Source: Panorpa germanica (taxonomy: Eukaryota > Arthropoda > Insecta > Mecoptera > Panorpidae). Taken from it: a stretch of DNA of 64,000 nucleotides. Each line of letters starts with the position of its first letter. Positions within the stretch are counted from its first letter, which is position 1. This document shows positions 11,774 to 17,959 of the stretch, piece by piece. The stretch covers positions 9,580,721-9,644,720 of the forward strand of contig OY783223.1 of assembly GCA_963678705.1 (NCBI GenBank), read 5' to 3'. Under the pieces are notes generated by a model, which saw only the letters and a list, made by a program, of their open reading frames with translations, ran no database searches and was not told the origin of the DNA. Both the position numbers and the translations under genes were made by a program.

Positions 11774-12249
11774 ACGTCTCTCTTTCAAAGCTCTCCAAAA
11801 TAGATACATATTCGTCCGAAGGAGATACTCTTTTAGAGCGCTGCAATGCAGATATTGTTTCACAACGCTCCGAAGGAGATATTTTTTCAGAGCTTTGTAA
11901 AACAGAATCCCTTTTAAAGCTCTCCAAAATAGAATCTCTTTCAAAGCTCTCCAGAGAAGAATTAATAAACAAATTGAATAACATTAATAATCTTTATAAT
12001 AATTTCATAAATTTGTTAGAGTTAGAATTAAATATACCATATCTCATTATGAATGCAAAAATGATAACATCAAAATATGGAGATAGAATAATTTTAACTC
12101 TTGAAAATAAGAAGAAATTAAGTTTACCAGAAAAATATAATAAAATAATTGATAATCCAGATGATTTAAAATTATTGAAAATAATATACAAAGGTAAAAC
12201 TACTATGAATGATAAATACGAAAAACATAACATTACTTTTAGTCAATAA
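11770..12249 (+). CDS. Small conserved Polinton-type protein with repeat-built N-terminus
   Basis: 159 residues; function unknown. The start ATG sits in TATAATAAATGA and overlaps the polB stop by four bases. The first ~63 residues come almost wholly from hairpin-family repeats (peptides SEGDTLLERC, SQRSEGDIFSEL, LLKLSKIESLSKLS). The natural protein is therefore probably only the C-terminal ~95 residues: a coiled segment, then a beta-rich stretch with YGDRIILTLENKKKLSLP and a final LLKIIYKGK. That pattern reminds me of a small OB-fold-like protein common beside Polinton polymerases, so a single-stranded DNA-binding role is possible, but this is inference from memory of the pattern only. Confidence 0.75.
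   Translation: MNVSLSKLSKIDTYSSEGDTLLERCNADIVSQRSEGDIFSELCKTESLLKLSKIESLSKLSREELINKLNNINNLYNNFINLLELELNIPYLIMNAKMITSKYGDRIILTLENKKKLSLPEKYNKIIDNPDDLKLLKIIYKGKTTMNDKYEKHNITFSQ
11774..11958 (+). repeat. Cluster of hairpin-family repeats at the start of the 159-residue gene
   Basis: About 185 bp of linked units, including CTGCAATGCAG (11841-11851) and CTCCGAAGGAG (11868-11878) plus decayed forms. It follows the start codon immediately and keeps the frame open, also giving long open shadows on the other strand because the repeats are near-palindromic. Confidence 0.88.
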
Positions 12250-12258
12250 AAAAAAATA

Positions 12259-12274
12259 TTTTTTATAATAAATG
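12259..12274 (+). promoter_or_regulatory. T-rich TAATAAATG start motif (type example)
   Basis: TTTTTTATAATAAATG overlaps the start codon. The same arrangement precedes genes starting at 7313 and 21652 (TATTAAATG), 11770, 12805, 14799, 15497, 17047 and 17923 (AATAAATG), 19160 (TATAAATG), and in altered form 13838 (ATAAATAAATAATG). It could be a late-type promoter of TAAATG kind or an AATAAA polyadenylation signal for the preceding gene. Confidence 0.7.
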
Positions 12275-12724
12275 AATCTCTTTCAGATCTCTCCAAAGGA
12301 GATTATCTCCTCCAAAACATATATTGAAAAACGAATGTATGTATATAGAAAAAGTTATAATTATTATCAAAAAATTGATATTGGTTTAACAATTAGTAAA
12401 GTATTATTTAGTGCATCTGGATTCTCCTTCGGAGCACTACCAAGTGGATTACCAGATTTAATTTTAATACCATTAGCAGCATTAGGTTTAGGTGGAGTAA
12501 TAATTGAAATTTTAGATAAAAAAATTCAAATTAAGGAAAAAATGTCTGAGTATAAAGTGGCCTATAAATTTTATAATCAAATGTTAACACAAATAAAAGC
12601 AAATATAATAAATGAAAATGATGTTTATATTAAAGAAGCAGAATTTATTGAAAATCTTAAATTTTTTCCATTGGATAAATATTTAAAGAAAGCAAATATA
12701 AATGGAATACCATCTTCAAAATAG
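12272..12724 (+). CDS. Small hydrophobic (membrane) protein, Polinton-associated
   Basis: 150 residues, function unknown. Basic, tyrosine-rich N-terminal helix (17-35), then a Gly/Leu/Ile-rich hydrophobic region (about 37-80, with PLAALGLGGVIIEI) able to form one or two membrane helices, then a charged helical tail with KEKMSEYKVAYKFYNQ. This layout of short helix, hydrophobic hairpin and long helix recalls a family often found in Polintons and SLATT-like membrane proteins; I cannot confirm which. The start ATG is in TATAATAAATGA, 22 bases after the preceding stop. Two hairpin units interrupt it: at the N-terminus (12274-12312) and within the hydrophobic segment (12424-12434, coding SFGAL). 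Confidence 0.78.
   Translation: MNLFQISPKEIISSKTYIEKRMYVYRKSYNYYQKIDIGLTISKVLFSASGFSFGALPSGLPDLILIPLAALGLGGVIIEILDKKIQIKEKMSEYKVAYKFYNQMLTQIKANIINENDVYIKEAEFIENLKFFPLDKYLKKANINGIPSSK
12274..12312 (+). repeat. Hairpin-family unit at start of hydrophobic-protein gene
   Basis: AATCTCTTTCAGATCT followed by CTCCAAAGGAG (12291-12301), in frame directly after the ATG. Confidence 0.78.
12424..12434 (+). repeat. Mini-hairpin CTCCTTCGGAG inside the hydrophobic-protein gene
   Basis: Perfect 4-bp stem with TTC loop, in frame, coding part of SFGAL within the hydrophobic region. Confidence 0.75.
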
Positions 12725-12786
12725 AATCTCTTTCAGAGAGAATCTGCTTCGCAGCGCTTTTTCAGAAAGAATCTCCTTCGGAGAGC
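12724..12786 (+). repeat. Intergenic triple hairpin array
   Basis: Three consecutive 11-nt hairpins with three different but self-complementary stems: CTCTTTCAGAG (12728-12738), CTGCTTCGCAG (12744-12754), CTCCTTCGGAG (12773-12783). It fills most of the gap before the zinc-ribbon gene. Confidence 0.88.
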
Positions 12787-12804
12787 ATTTATTTATTGTA
12801 ATAA

Positions 12805-12999
12805 ATGGATATCTCAGAACGAGTATATTGTGTAAAATGCAAAAAAAAAACAGATAATATTGATATTAAAACAATTAAAACAGAAAATAATAAATACAGA
12901 TTATCAGCAAAATGTAAAATTTGTAATAGTAATAAAAGTCAATTTATTAAGAATCTCCTTCAGAGCCCTACAAAAAAAAAAACTCTGAAGTTCTTTTAA
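12805..12999 (+). CDS. Zinc-ribbon protein, out of frame with the integrase
   Basis: 64 residues. YCVKC near residue 8 and KCKIC near residue 36 form a four-cysteine zinc ribbon, followed by NKSQFIKN, the pattern of a short zinc-ribbon family found as separate or fused proteins in Polintons and related viruses. Start ATG in TTGTAATAAATGG. The zinc ribbon is complete by about residue 50. The remaining residues read through a hairpin unit (12951-12970) and a run of eleven A (12972-12982), then stop in what appears to be the wrong frame. The integrase frame lies at -1 and has no ATG of its own before 13101, so this is likely the 5' part of the integrase gene. Alternatively it is an independent small protein. 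Confidence 0.8.
   Translation: MDISERVYCVKCKKKTDNIDIKTIKTENNKYRLSAKCKICNSNKSQFIKNLLQSPTKKKTLKFF
12951..12970 (+). repeat. Decayed hairpin unit next to the integrase frame break
   Basis: GAATCTCCTTCAGAGCCCTA, a damaged form of the CTCCTTCGGAG unit, directly before the A11 run where the reading frame changes. Confidence 0.7.
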
Positions 13000-13802
13000 A
13001 AGAAGCAATTGAATTACATAAACCAGTTATTAAAAAATTTAGACGAAGAAAAGTTATAACACTTGGAATAGATGATTTATGGGCTGCAGATTTAGTTATA
13101 ATGAGAAAATATGCTGATGATAATAATGGTTATAAATATATATTAAATGTTATTGATACTTTTTCAAAATTTGTTTGGTCTAAACCATTAAAATATAAAA
13201 CAGGAAAATCAGTTGCTAAAGCTTTTGAATCATTATTACATAATAGAAAACCAAAATTATTACATGTTGATAAAGGCTTAGAATTTGTTAATAAAGATTT
13301 TATAAAAATTTTGGATAAATATAATATAAAAATGTATCACACTGAAAATGAAGAAAAATCTACAATTATTGAAAGATTTAATGGTACTTTGAATCGTAAG
13401 ATGAAACCCTATTTTACAGCAAATAATAATTTTAAATGGATAAATATATTAGATACTTTAATAAAAGAGTATAATTATAAAGATTATCATCGAACTATCA
13501 AAATGAAACCCTTTGAAGTTAATAAAGATAATGAAAAATATATTTTGAATACTGTATACTCTCCCAATAGGGATAGATTTTATGAAAATATCTCAAAATT
13601 CAAAATTGGTGATAAAGTTAGAATAACAAAGTTCAAATCAACATTTTCAAATAAATATGAAACTAATTGGACAAATGAAATATTTAAAATTCATAAAATT
13701 TTATATACCAATCCAATAACATATAAAATAAAAGATTTAAATGGTGAAGAAGTCATTGGTGGATTTTATAATAAAGAACTTCAAAAATGTAAGATTTGCT
13801 AA
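12951..13802 (+). CDS. int: Retroviral-type (DDE) integrase, 5' frame break
   Basis: Joins element ends to host DNA. The recognisable protein starts near 13002 (KEAIELHKP, then a basic FRRRK stretch and GIDDLWAADL, which carries the first catalytic Asp). It continues through VIDTFSKF, the second Asp in HVDKGLEF and the Glu in IIERFNGT (33 residues between), and ends with an SH3/chromo-like DNA-binding region (IGDKVRI...GGFYNKELQ). The only ATG in this frame (13101) lies after the first catalytic Asp, so starting there would give a dead enzyme. The open frame begins after a stop at 12948-12950, without ATG. Expression needs a -1 shift from the zinc-ribbon frame, perhaps on the A11 run, or the copy is broken or misread at that homopolymer. 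The given start is the first codon of the open frame, not a proven start. Confidence 0.88.
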   Translation, partial: ESPSEPYKKKNSEVLLKEAIELHKPVIKKFRRRKVITLGIDDLWAADLVIMRKYADDNNGYKYILNVIDTFSKFVWSKPLKYKTGKSVAKAFESLLHNRKPKLLHVDKGLEFVNKDFIKILDKYNIKMYHTENEEKSTIIERFNGTLNRKMKPYFTANNNFKWINILDTLIKEYNYKDYHRTIKMKPFEVNKDNEKYILNTVYSPNRDRFYENISKFKIGDKVRITKFKSTFSNKYETNWTNEIFKIHKILYTNPITYKIKDLNGEEVIGGFYNKELQKCKIC

Positions 13803-13837
13803 AGACTGCGAAGGCTTTCTTTTTTTATAAATAAATA

Positions 13838-14806
13838 ATGGGGAAATTTATTAAAATTATTGGAAACAAATTGAGATTTGAAAATCCAATTAATCTTGAT
13901 CCACAGAAAAGATATAAAATTGGAGTATCTGGTTTTAAATATGATTTAATTGATATAAATAATTTTACAAAGTTCAAATTTCCAAAATTTAGTATAGATA
14001 TTATTTGGGAAACTACATATGGATATTATTCATTAACATGTAATATAAATGCAAATATATATTCTATTAATGATTTAGAAACAAAAATTATACAATATTT
14101 AACTCGTATGAGTTTTATAATAAAAACTAAAGAATTTAAAATTAAAAATAATCAACATGTATTTGATTTTTCTAATAAAAATGCTGATGATTTTTTAAAT
14201 TATATAACTTTTATACCAGAAGGAGAAATACCAAAAGAAAAAAGTTTTCATAGTACTCAAACATTTTTTGATCATGGTTCATTTGTAATGGATGTTATTA
14301 ATCAAAATAAAGTGAAAATTAATAGTCCAGTTAAATTAATATTTTCAAAGGAAATTAATAATATAATAGGATTTGGAAATAATAATATAATTGGAGTTGG
14401 AATTATTCCACAAAATAAAATTATAGAAGGTCCTCTTATATTACCTAAAGAAAAAAGAATTATTAATAATAAATTATATGAAATACATTGTAATATTGTA
14501 GAATCAAGTCATTCAAATCATGATAATCATCCACATTCACATAAAGATGATAATTTACTTTATGTATTTAAATTAGATACTCTTTTAGAGCGCACCAAGG
14601 GTGATACTACTAAAAGTAGCGCTCCGAATGGAGATACCCATTCAACATTTATAAATCCTAATGAAATTATTTATATTGATATATCAGATCGAATTGATAA
14701 ATTTCAAGAAATTATTTTAAACATTTATGACTTAGAAGGAAATGAGTGTCAAATATTTAGTAAAATTATAACATATTTACATTTTTGTTGTTTAATAAAT
14801 GACTAA
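13838..14806 (+). CDS. Penton-like minor capsid protein (single jelly-roll)
   Basis: 322 residues, placed directly before the packaging ATPase. The N-terminal FENPINLDPQKRYKIGVSGF, a midsection of short beta strands with INSPVKLIF and FGNNNIIGVG, and the C-terminal pattern IDKFQEIILNIYDLEGNE...ITYLH fit the vertex (penton) protein of Polintons as I know it. Assignment rests on pattern and position, not alignment. A His/Ser/Asn-rich stretch (about 224-243) precedes a repeat insertion coding LDTLLERTKGD and SSAPNGD (14576-14640); both probably sit in an exposed loop. The start has an altered motif (ATAAATAAATAATG). It overlaps the next gene by 8 bases. Confidence 0.72.
   Translation: MGKFIKIIGNKLRFENPINLDPQKRYKIGVSGFKYDLIDINNFTKFKFPKFSIDIIWETTYGYYSLTCNINANIYSINDLETKIIQYLTRMSFIIKTKEFKIKNNQHVFDFSNKNADDFLNYITFIPEGEIPKEKSFHSTQTFFDHGSFVMDVINQNKVKINSPVKLIFSKEINNIIGFGNNNIIGVGIIPQNKIIEGPLILPKEKRIINNKLYEIHCNIVESSHSNHDNHPHSHKDDNLLYVFKLDTLLERTKGDTTKSSAPNGDTHSTFINPNEIIYIDISDRIDKFQEIILNIYDLEGNECQIFSKIITYLHFCCLIND
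14576..14640 (+). repeat. Hairpin-family insertion in the minor capsid gene
   Basis: GATACTCTTTTAGAGCGC is identical to 11824-11841 in another gene. Later CTCCGAATGGAG is a 12-nt variant hairpin. In frame; codes a Ser/Thr/Gly-rich loop. Confidence 0.85.
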
Positions 14807-15467
14807 CGTATTCCAAATAAAAGATTATATATTTGAAGAACAGAAAAACACAAAAAGAATATTTCCAAAACCATTAAGATGTTTATTATGTGGTCCATCA
14901 AATTGTGGTAAAACATGGTTATTATTTAATTTTCTTACACAACCTTTTATAGAATTTAAAGGTCTATATATTTATACAACAACATTAAATCAAAAAATAT
15001 ATAAAGCATTAGAAAGAATTTTTAGTGAGATAGATACAGTGGATTCGCATTTTAATAATTGTGAAAATATTATTCCTGTTGAAGATTGTATAACTGATAG
15101 TGTTGTTGTGTTTGATGATTGTTTAGTAGAAGATCAAGATATGTTTAAAAAATATTTTTATAGTGGAAGACATAAAAAATTATCTTGTTTTTATCTTAGT
15201 CAAAGTTTTCTTGAAACAAATAAGAATTTGATTAGAAATAATTGTAATTTACTTATATTGTTTAAACAGGATTTATATAGTATTCAAGAGATTCATAAAA
15301 CAATTGTCGGTGCTGATATGGATTTAAATAAATTTAAAGAGTTATGTAATAAATGTTGGAAAATAAAATATGGTTTCTTATGTATCAATCGTGAAAAAGA
15401 TAATATTAATGAACGTTATATGTTTAAAGACGTTGATGGATATATTAAGAGTGTCGATGCTCTTTGA
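14799..15467 (+). CDS. Genome-packaging ATPase (A32/FtsK-HerA type)
   Basis: 222 residues. Drives DNA into the capsid. Walker A is GPSNCGKTWLL (about 31-41), Walker B is SVVVFDDC (about 101-108), followed by the FtsK/HerA-type sensor region with LSCFYLSQSF and RNNCNLLILF. Length matches Polinton ATPases. Start ATG in TTTAATAAATGA, overlapping the minor capsid stop by 8 bases. No hairpin repeat is visible in this gene, one of the few without one. Confidence 0.93.
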   Translation: MTNVFQIKDYIFEEQKNTKRIFPKPLRCLLCGPSNCGKTWLLFNFLTQPFIEFKGLYIYTTTLNQKIYKALERIFSEIDTVDSHFNNCENIIPVEDCITDSVVVFDDCLVEDQDMFKKYFYSGRHKKLSCFYLSQSFLETNKNLIRNNCNLLILFKQDLYSIQEIHKTIVGADMDLNKFKELCNKCWKIKYGFLCINREKDNINERYMFKDVDGYIKSVDAL

Positions 15468-15496
15468 AAAGGAACGATGCATTATTTTATTAATAA

Positions 15497-17017
15497 ATGG
15501 AAGGAGACATCTTAACCGTTTCCGAAGCTAAAAAAATAGATAAAATGCGAGATAAATTAATTAAAACATATAAAAAAGGATCTATACAAATCTCTGAGGA
15601 AAAAAAGAAAACGCTGTCACGATCGAAATCACCTTCAGTGCGCTGTAAAACAGAATCAGATAAATTATTAGAAGCAGAAAAAGCAGATGAGATTAGAAAT
15701 AAATTATATGAGAAATATAAAAAAATTGAATTACAAAATTTAAAATATAAGACCACTAAAGAAAAAGAATATGCTCCATTATTATCAGCGCTTGGAAAAA
15801 TAGATGAAGATATTATTAAAAGATCTGAAGGAGAAACTAAACAATTACAACCATATTTTACTATATCAGAACCTGTTACACCAAGTAAAAAAGAATTAAC
15901 AGAACCTGTTACTCCAAGAAAGTTTGATTTTTCAAAAATAAAAATATATGGAACAAACGCATCAACATATTTGCAACTTAGTATGGATAAAGATTACAAG
16001 TTTGATAAAATATTTGGACCAAAATCTGTTAATAACGAATTAAAAATAGGTAGTAGTAAAATGGAACTTGATAAAGATGATGGAATTACTATTGATGGTA
16101 AAAAAACCTATAATGGAACTGTTGGATTATGGTATTTACTAACTTATGGTGGTAAACCTGATCCACAATTTTTTACAAAAGATGACTATATAGCTTATAG
16201 AGATATTATAATAAATTCTAATGCTTTAAAAAACAAAATTAATAAACCTCTTTCATCACCAACAATTAAATGGACTACAATGATAAAATATATACATGAT
16301 TATATTAAAACAGGTATGAAACAAGATTTATATTATGATACTCTTTCAGAGCGCTCCGAAGGAGATAGTAATTTTAAAGAAGAGAAAGAAGGTTCTGGTG
16401 TCTCTCAATGGAAAGAATCTCCTTCGGAGCCTTCAGAGCGCTTTCAATGGAGAGAATACAATGATAATAAAATAGAAGTTCAATATATTTCAAATTTGAA
16501 TCAATTAATAAATCGTTTACAATTTATTAATGCACAAGAAAATGCAGGTAATAATAATTTTCATAATGAAAAATTAGGAGTGTTAAAATTTTTTAATAAT
16601 GAAATTGAAAAAATATTAGATACTCCAAAAGGGTGTGAATATTTAATAAAAATTGCAACATCATTACCAAAGAAAATTATAAGAGGATCAGGTATACTAA
16701 ATACAATTATAAATACACTCCCATTTGAAATGCATCTTCCTGGATATAATTATTGTGGTCCCGGTACTAAATTACATGATAGATTAGCAAGAGGTGATAA
16801 AGGAATTAATGGTTTAGACGAAGCTTGTAAAGAACATGATATTGCTTATAGTGAAAATAAAGACTTGGAAAAGAGACATGAAGCTGATAAAGTTTTAGAA
16901 CAGAAAGCTTGGAATAGAGTTAAGAGTTCTGATAGTGGTATTGGTGAAAAAACAAATGCATGGCTTGTTACAACAGGAATGAAATTAAAACATAAAATTG
17001 GTTTTGGATTAGCATAA
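15497..17017 (+). CDS. DUF8207-like plus phospholipase A2-like minor virion protein
   Basis: 506 residues. N-terminal ~110 residues are charged and helical. About 150-280 holds a globular region (YGTNASTYLQLS...NGTVGLWYLLTYGG...YRDIIINSNAL) matching the DUF8207 pattern of arthropod Polintons. The C-terminal ~412-475 is a parvovirus-type phospholipase A2 domain: calcium loop YCGPGT and catalytic helix CKEHDIAY with the His-Asp pair. In parvoviruses this domain breaches endosomal membranes during entry; a similar role here is inferred. Repeat-derived insertions code DTLSERSEGD (about 281-290) and SPSEPSERF (about 309-317), plus a decayed one at 15628-15657. Start ATG in ATTAATAAATGG, 29 bases after the ATPase stop. 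Confidence 0.88.
   Translation: MEGDILTVSEAKKIDKMRDKLIKTYKKGSIQISEEKKKTLSRSKSPSVRCKTESDKLLEAEKADEIRNKLYEKYKKIELQNLKYKTTKEKEYAPLLSALGKIDEDIIKRSEGETKQLQPYFTISEPVTPSKKELTEPVTPRKFDFSKIKIYGTNASTYLQLSMDKDYKFDKIFGPKSVNNELKIGSSKMELDKDDGITIDGKKTYNGTVGLWYLLTYGGKPDPQFFTKDDYIAYRDIIINSNALKNKINKPLSSPTIKWTTMIKYIHDYIKTGMKQDLYYDTLSERSEGDSNFKEEKEGSGVSQWKESPSEPSERFQWREYNDNKIEVQYISNLNQLINRLQFINAQENAGNNNFHNEKLGVLKFFNNEIEKILDTPKGCEYLIKIATSLPKKIIRGSGILNTIINTLPFEMHLPGYNYCGPGTKLHDRLARGDKGINGLDEACKEHDIAYSENKDLEKRHEADKVLEQKAWNRVKSSDSGIGEKTNAWLVTTGMKLKHKIGFGLA
15628..15657 (+). repeat. Decayed hairpin-family unit in the phospholipase-protein gene
   Basis: ATCACCTTCAGTGCGCTG followed by TAAAACAGAATC, a damaged reverse-orientation unit; the tail TGTAAAACAGAATC also occurs at 11896-11909. 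Confidence 0.65.
16337..16366 (+). repeat. 30-bp double hairpin unit (copy shared with the metalloproteinase gene)
   Basis: CTCTTTCAGAG (16341-16351) and CTCCGAAGGAG (16354-16364), joined by CG. The 29 bases from 16337 are identical to 19745-19773 and in the same reading frame. Confidence 0.92.
16402..16455 (+). repeat. Reverse-orientation hairpin units in the phospholipase-protein gene
   Basis: GAATCTCCTTCGGAGCCTTC with CTCCTTCGGAG at 16419-16429, followed by CAGAGCGCTTTCAATGGAGA-like remnants. In frame. Confidence 0.8.
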
Positions 17018-17046
17018 AAAGGAGAGATACTTTATTTTAGTAATAA

Positions 17047-17460
17047 ATGGAAACATTCCAAACAAATTTAACAAAACATCAAACTAGTAATATTAATAAA
17101 GCCTATAAGGATAAAAAAGATATTTTAATTCACTTAAAATATGATCAATTAATTAGTGGTGGTGAAAATAAAATATTATTAACAAAAAGATTATCAAATA
17201 GAATTAAGAAGGCAATAAAAGAGAAAACAGGTTGTAGAATAAAAATCTCCTTCGAGGCTCTGAAAAAAAATCATGAGGGTGGATTTCTTCCATTAGTATT
17301 TGCTGGATTAGCAGCTTTAGGATCATTAATTGGTGGAGCATCTGCAATTACTAATTCAGTTATAAATAAATCAGCTAAAGATAAAGAACTAGAAGAACAA
17401 AAAAGACATGATTTAGCAATGGAGAAAAAAGGAAGTGGTTTAAAAAAAAAAAAGATTTAG
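17047..17460 (+). CDS. pX/pVI-like membrane-active minor capsid or core protein
   Basis: 137 residues. A polar N-terminal half (with RLSNRIKKAIKEKTG), then the signature GGFLPLVFAGLAALGSLIGG (78-97), an amphipathic helix (KELEEQKRHDLAMEKKG) and a final run of lysines. Small proteins with a GGFLPLL-type hydrophobic stretch before the protease/capsid genes are usual in Polintons and adintoviruses and are compared with adenovirus pX/pVI. A role in capsid interior or membrane disruption is inferred. A hairpin unit (17244-17262) codes KISFEAL just before the hydrophobic stretch. Start ATG in TTAGTAATAAATGG. Confidence 0.78.
   Translation: METFQTNLTKHQTSNINKAYKDKKDILIHLKYDQLISGGENKILLTKRLSNRIKKAIKEKTGCRIKISFEALKKNHEGGFLPLVFAGLAALGSLIGGASAITNSVINKSAKDKELEEQKRHDLAMEKKGSGLKKKKI
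17244..17262 (+). repeat. Decayed hairpin unit in the pX-like gene
   Basis: AATCTCCTTCGAGGCTCTG, close to the CTCCTTCGGAGCGCTCTG form with one base lost. Confidence 0.65.
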
Positions 17461-17475
17461 CGCTCCAAAGGAGTT
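17459..17475 (+). repeat. Hairpin unit between the pX-like and protease genes
   Basis: AGCGCTCCAAAGGAGTT with hairpin CTCCAAAGGAG (17463-17473). It overlaps the stop codon of the gene before and lies where the start motif of the protease would be expected. Confidence 0.82.
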
Positions 17476-17482
17476 ACAGCCA

Positions 17483-17959
17483 TTGTCGAACATAGATATT
17501 GAAAATTTAGTTGAAAAATTAAAAATTAAAAATTTTAGAGGTGTGTTTATGAAAGATGAATTGCCTGATAAACCAAATAATATTGAATGTGGAATTATAA
17601 ATTTACAAAATTCATATCAGATTGGAAGTCATTGGACTGCTTATTATAAAAAGAATAATAAAATATATTATTTTGATTCTTATGGTAACGCTAAACCACC
17701 TAAAGAATTAGTAAAGTATTTCTCACAACCTTCGGAGATATTTTATAATGATACACGAATTCAACAATATAATGATCCACCAATTTGTGGACATCTCTGT
17801 TTATTTTACTTAAAGAACTTTCGGAGCCTTCAGAGCTCTCCAAAGCATAATCTCTTTCAGAGCTCTCCGATGGAGAATCTCCTTCGGAGCGATGCAAAGC
17901 ATAATCTTTTTTATTCTAATAAATGGTCGAAGTTTTTGATAAATATAACAAATATTTAA
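17483..17959 (+). CDS. pro: Adenovirus-type cysteine protease (maturation protease), no ATG, repeat-built tail
   Basis: Cleaves capsid precursors during maturation. Family pattern is clear: FRGVFMKDELP (18-28), ECGIINL, catalytic His50 in SHWTAYY, Asp65 in YYFDSYGN, IQQ at 93-95, Cys102 in PPICGHLC. The first ~20 conserved residues read from a TTG (17483); the first in-frame ATG (17549) falls after FRGVF and would truncate the enzyme. No TAATAAATG motif is present; a hairpin unit (17459-17475) occupies its place. After YLKNF (about residue 113) the C-terminal tail is entirely repeat-derived (17818-17905), and the frame then runs 37 bases into the capsid gene. Either start and tail were damaged by repeat insertion or a non-ATG start is used. 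Residue numbers count from 17483. Confidence 0.85.
   Translation: MSNIDIENLVEKLKIKNFRGVFMKDELPDKPNNIECGIINLQNSYQIGSHWTAYYKKNNKIYYFDSYGNAKPPKELVKYFSQPSEIFYNDTRIQQYNDPPICGHLCLFYLKNFRSLQSSPKHNLFQSSPMENLLRSDAKHNLFYSNKWSKFLINITNI
17818..17905 (+). repeat. Hairpin array in the protease C-terminus, before the major capsid gene
   Basis: Three intact units: CTCTTTCAGAG (17852-17862), CTCCGATGGAG (17865-17875), CTCCTTCGGAG (17879-17889), flanked by repeated GCAAAGCATAATCT-type pieces. It ends just before the TTCTAATAAATGG start of the capsid gene. Confidence 0.9.

Noticed and set aside
11718-11984. Open frames on the minus strand and third frame opposite the 159-aa gene
   Set aside because: They arise because the near-palindromic repeats are open on both strands; no conserved pattern, and they overlap polB and the better supported forward gene.
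9422-17905. Hairpin repeats as a CRISPR array
   Set aside because: No constant repeat/unique spacer alternation; units are very short, variable and scattered inside genes.
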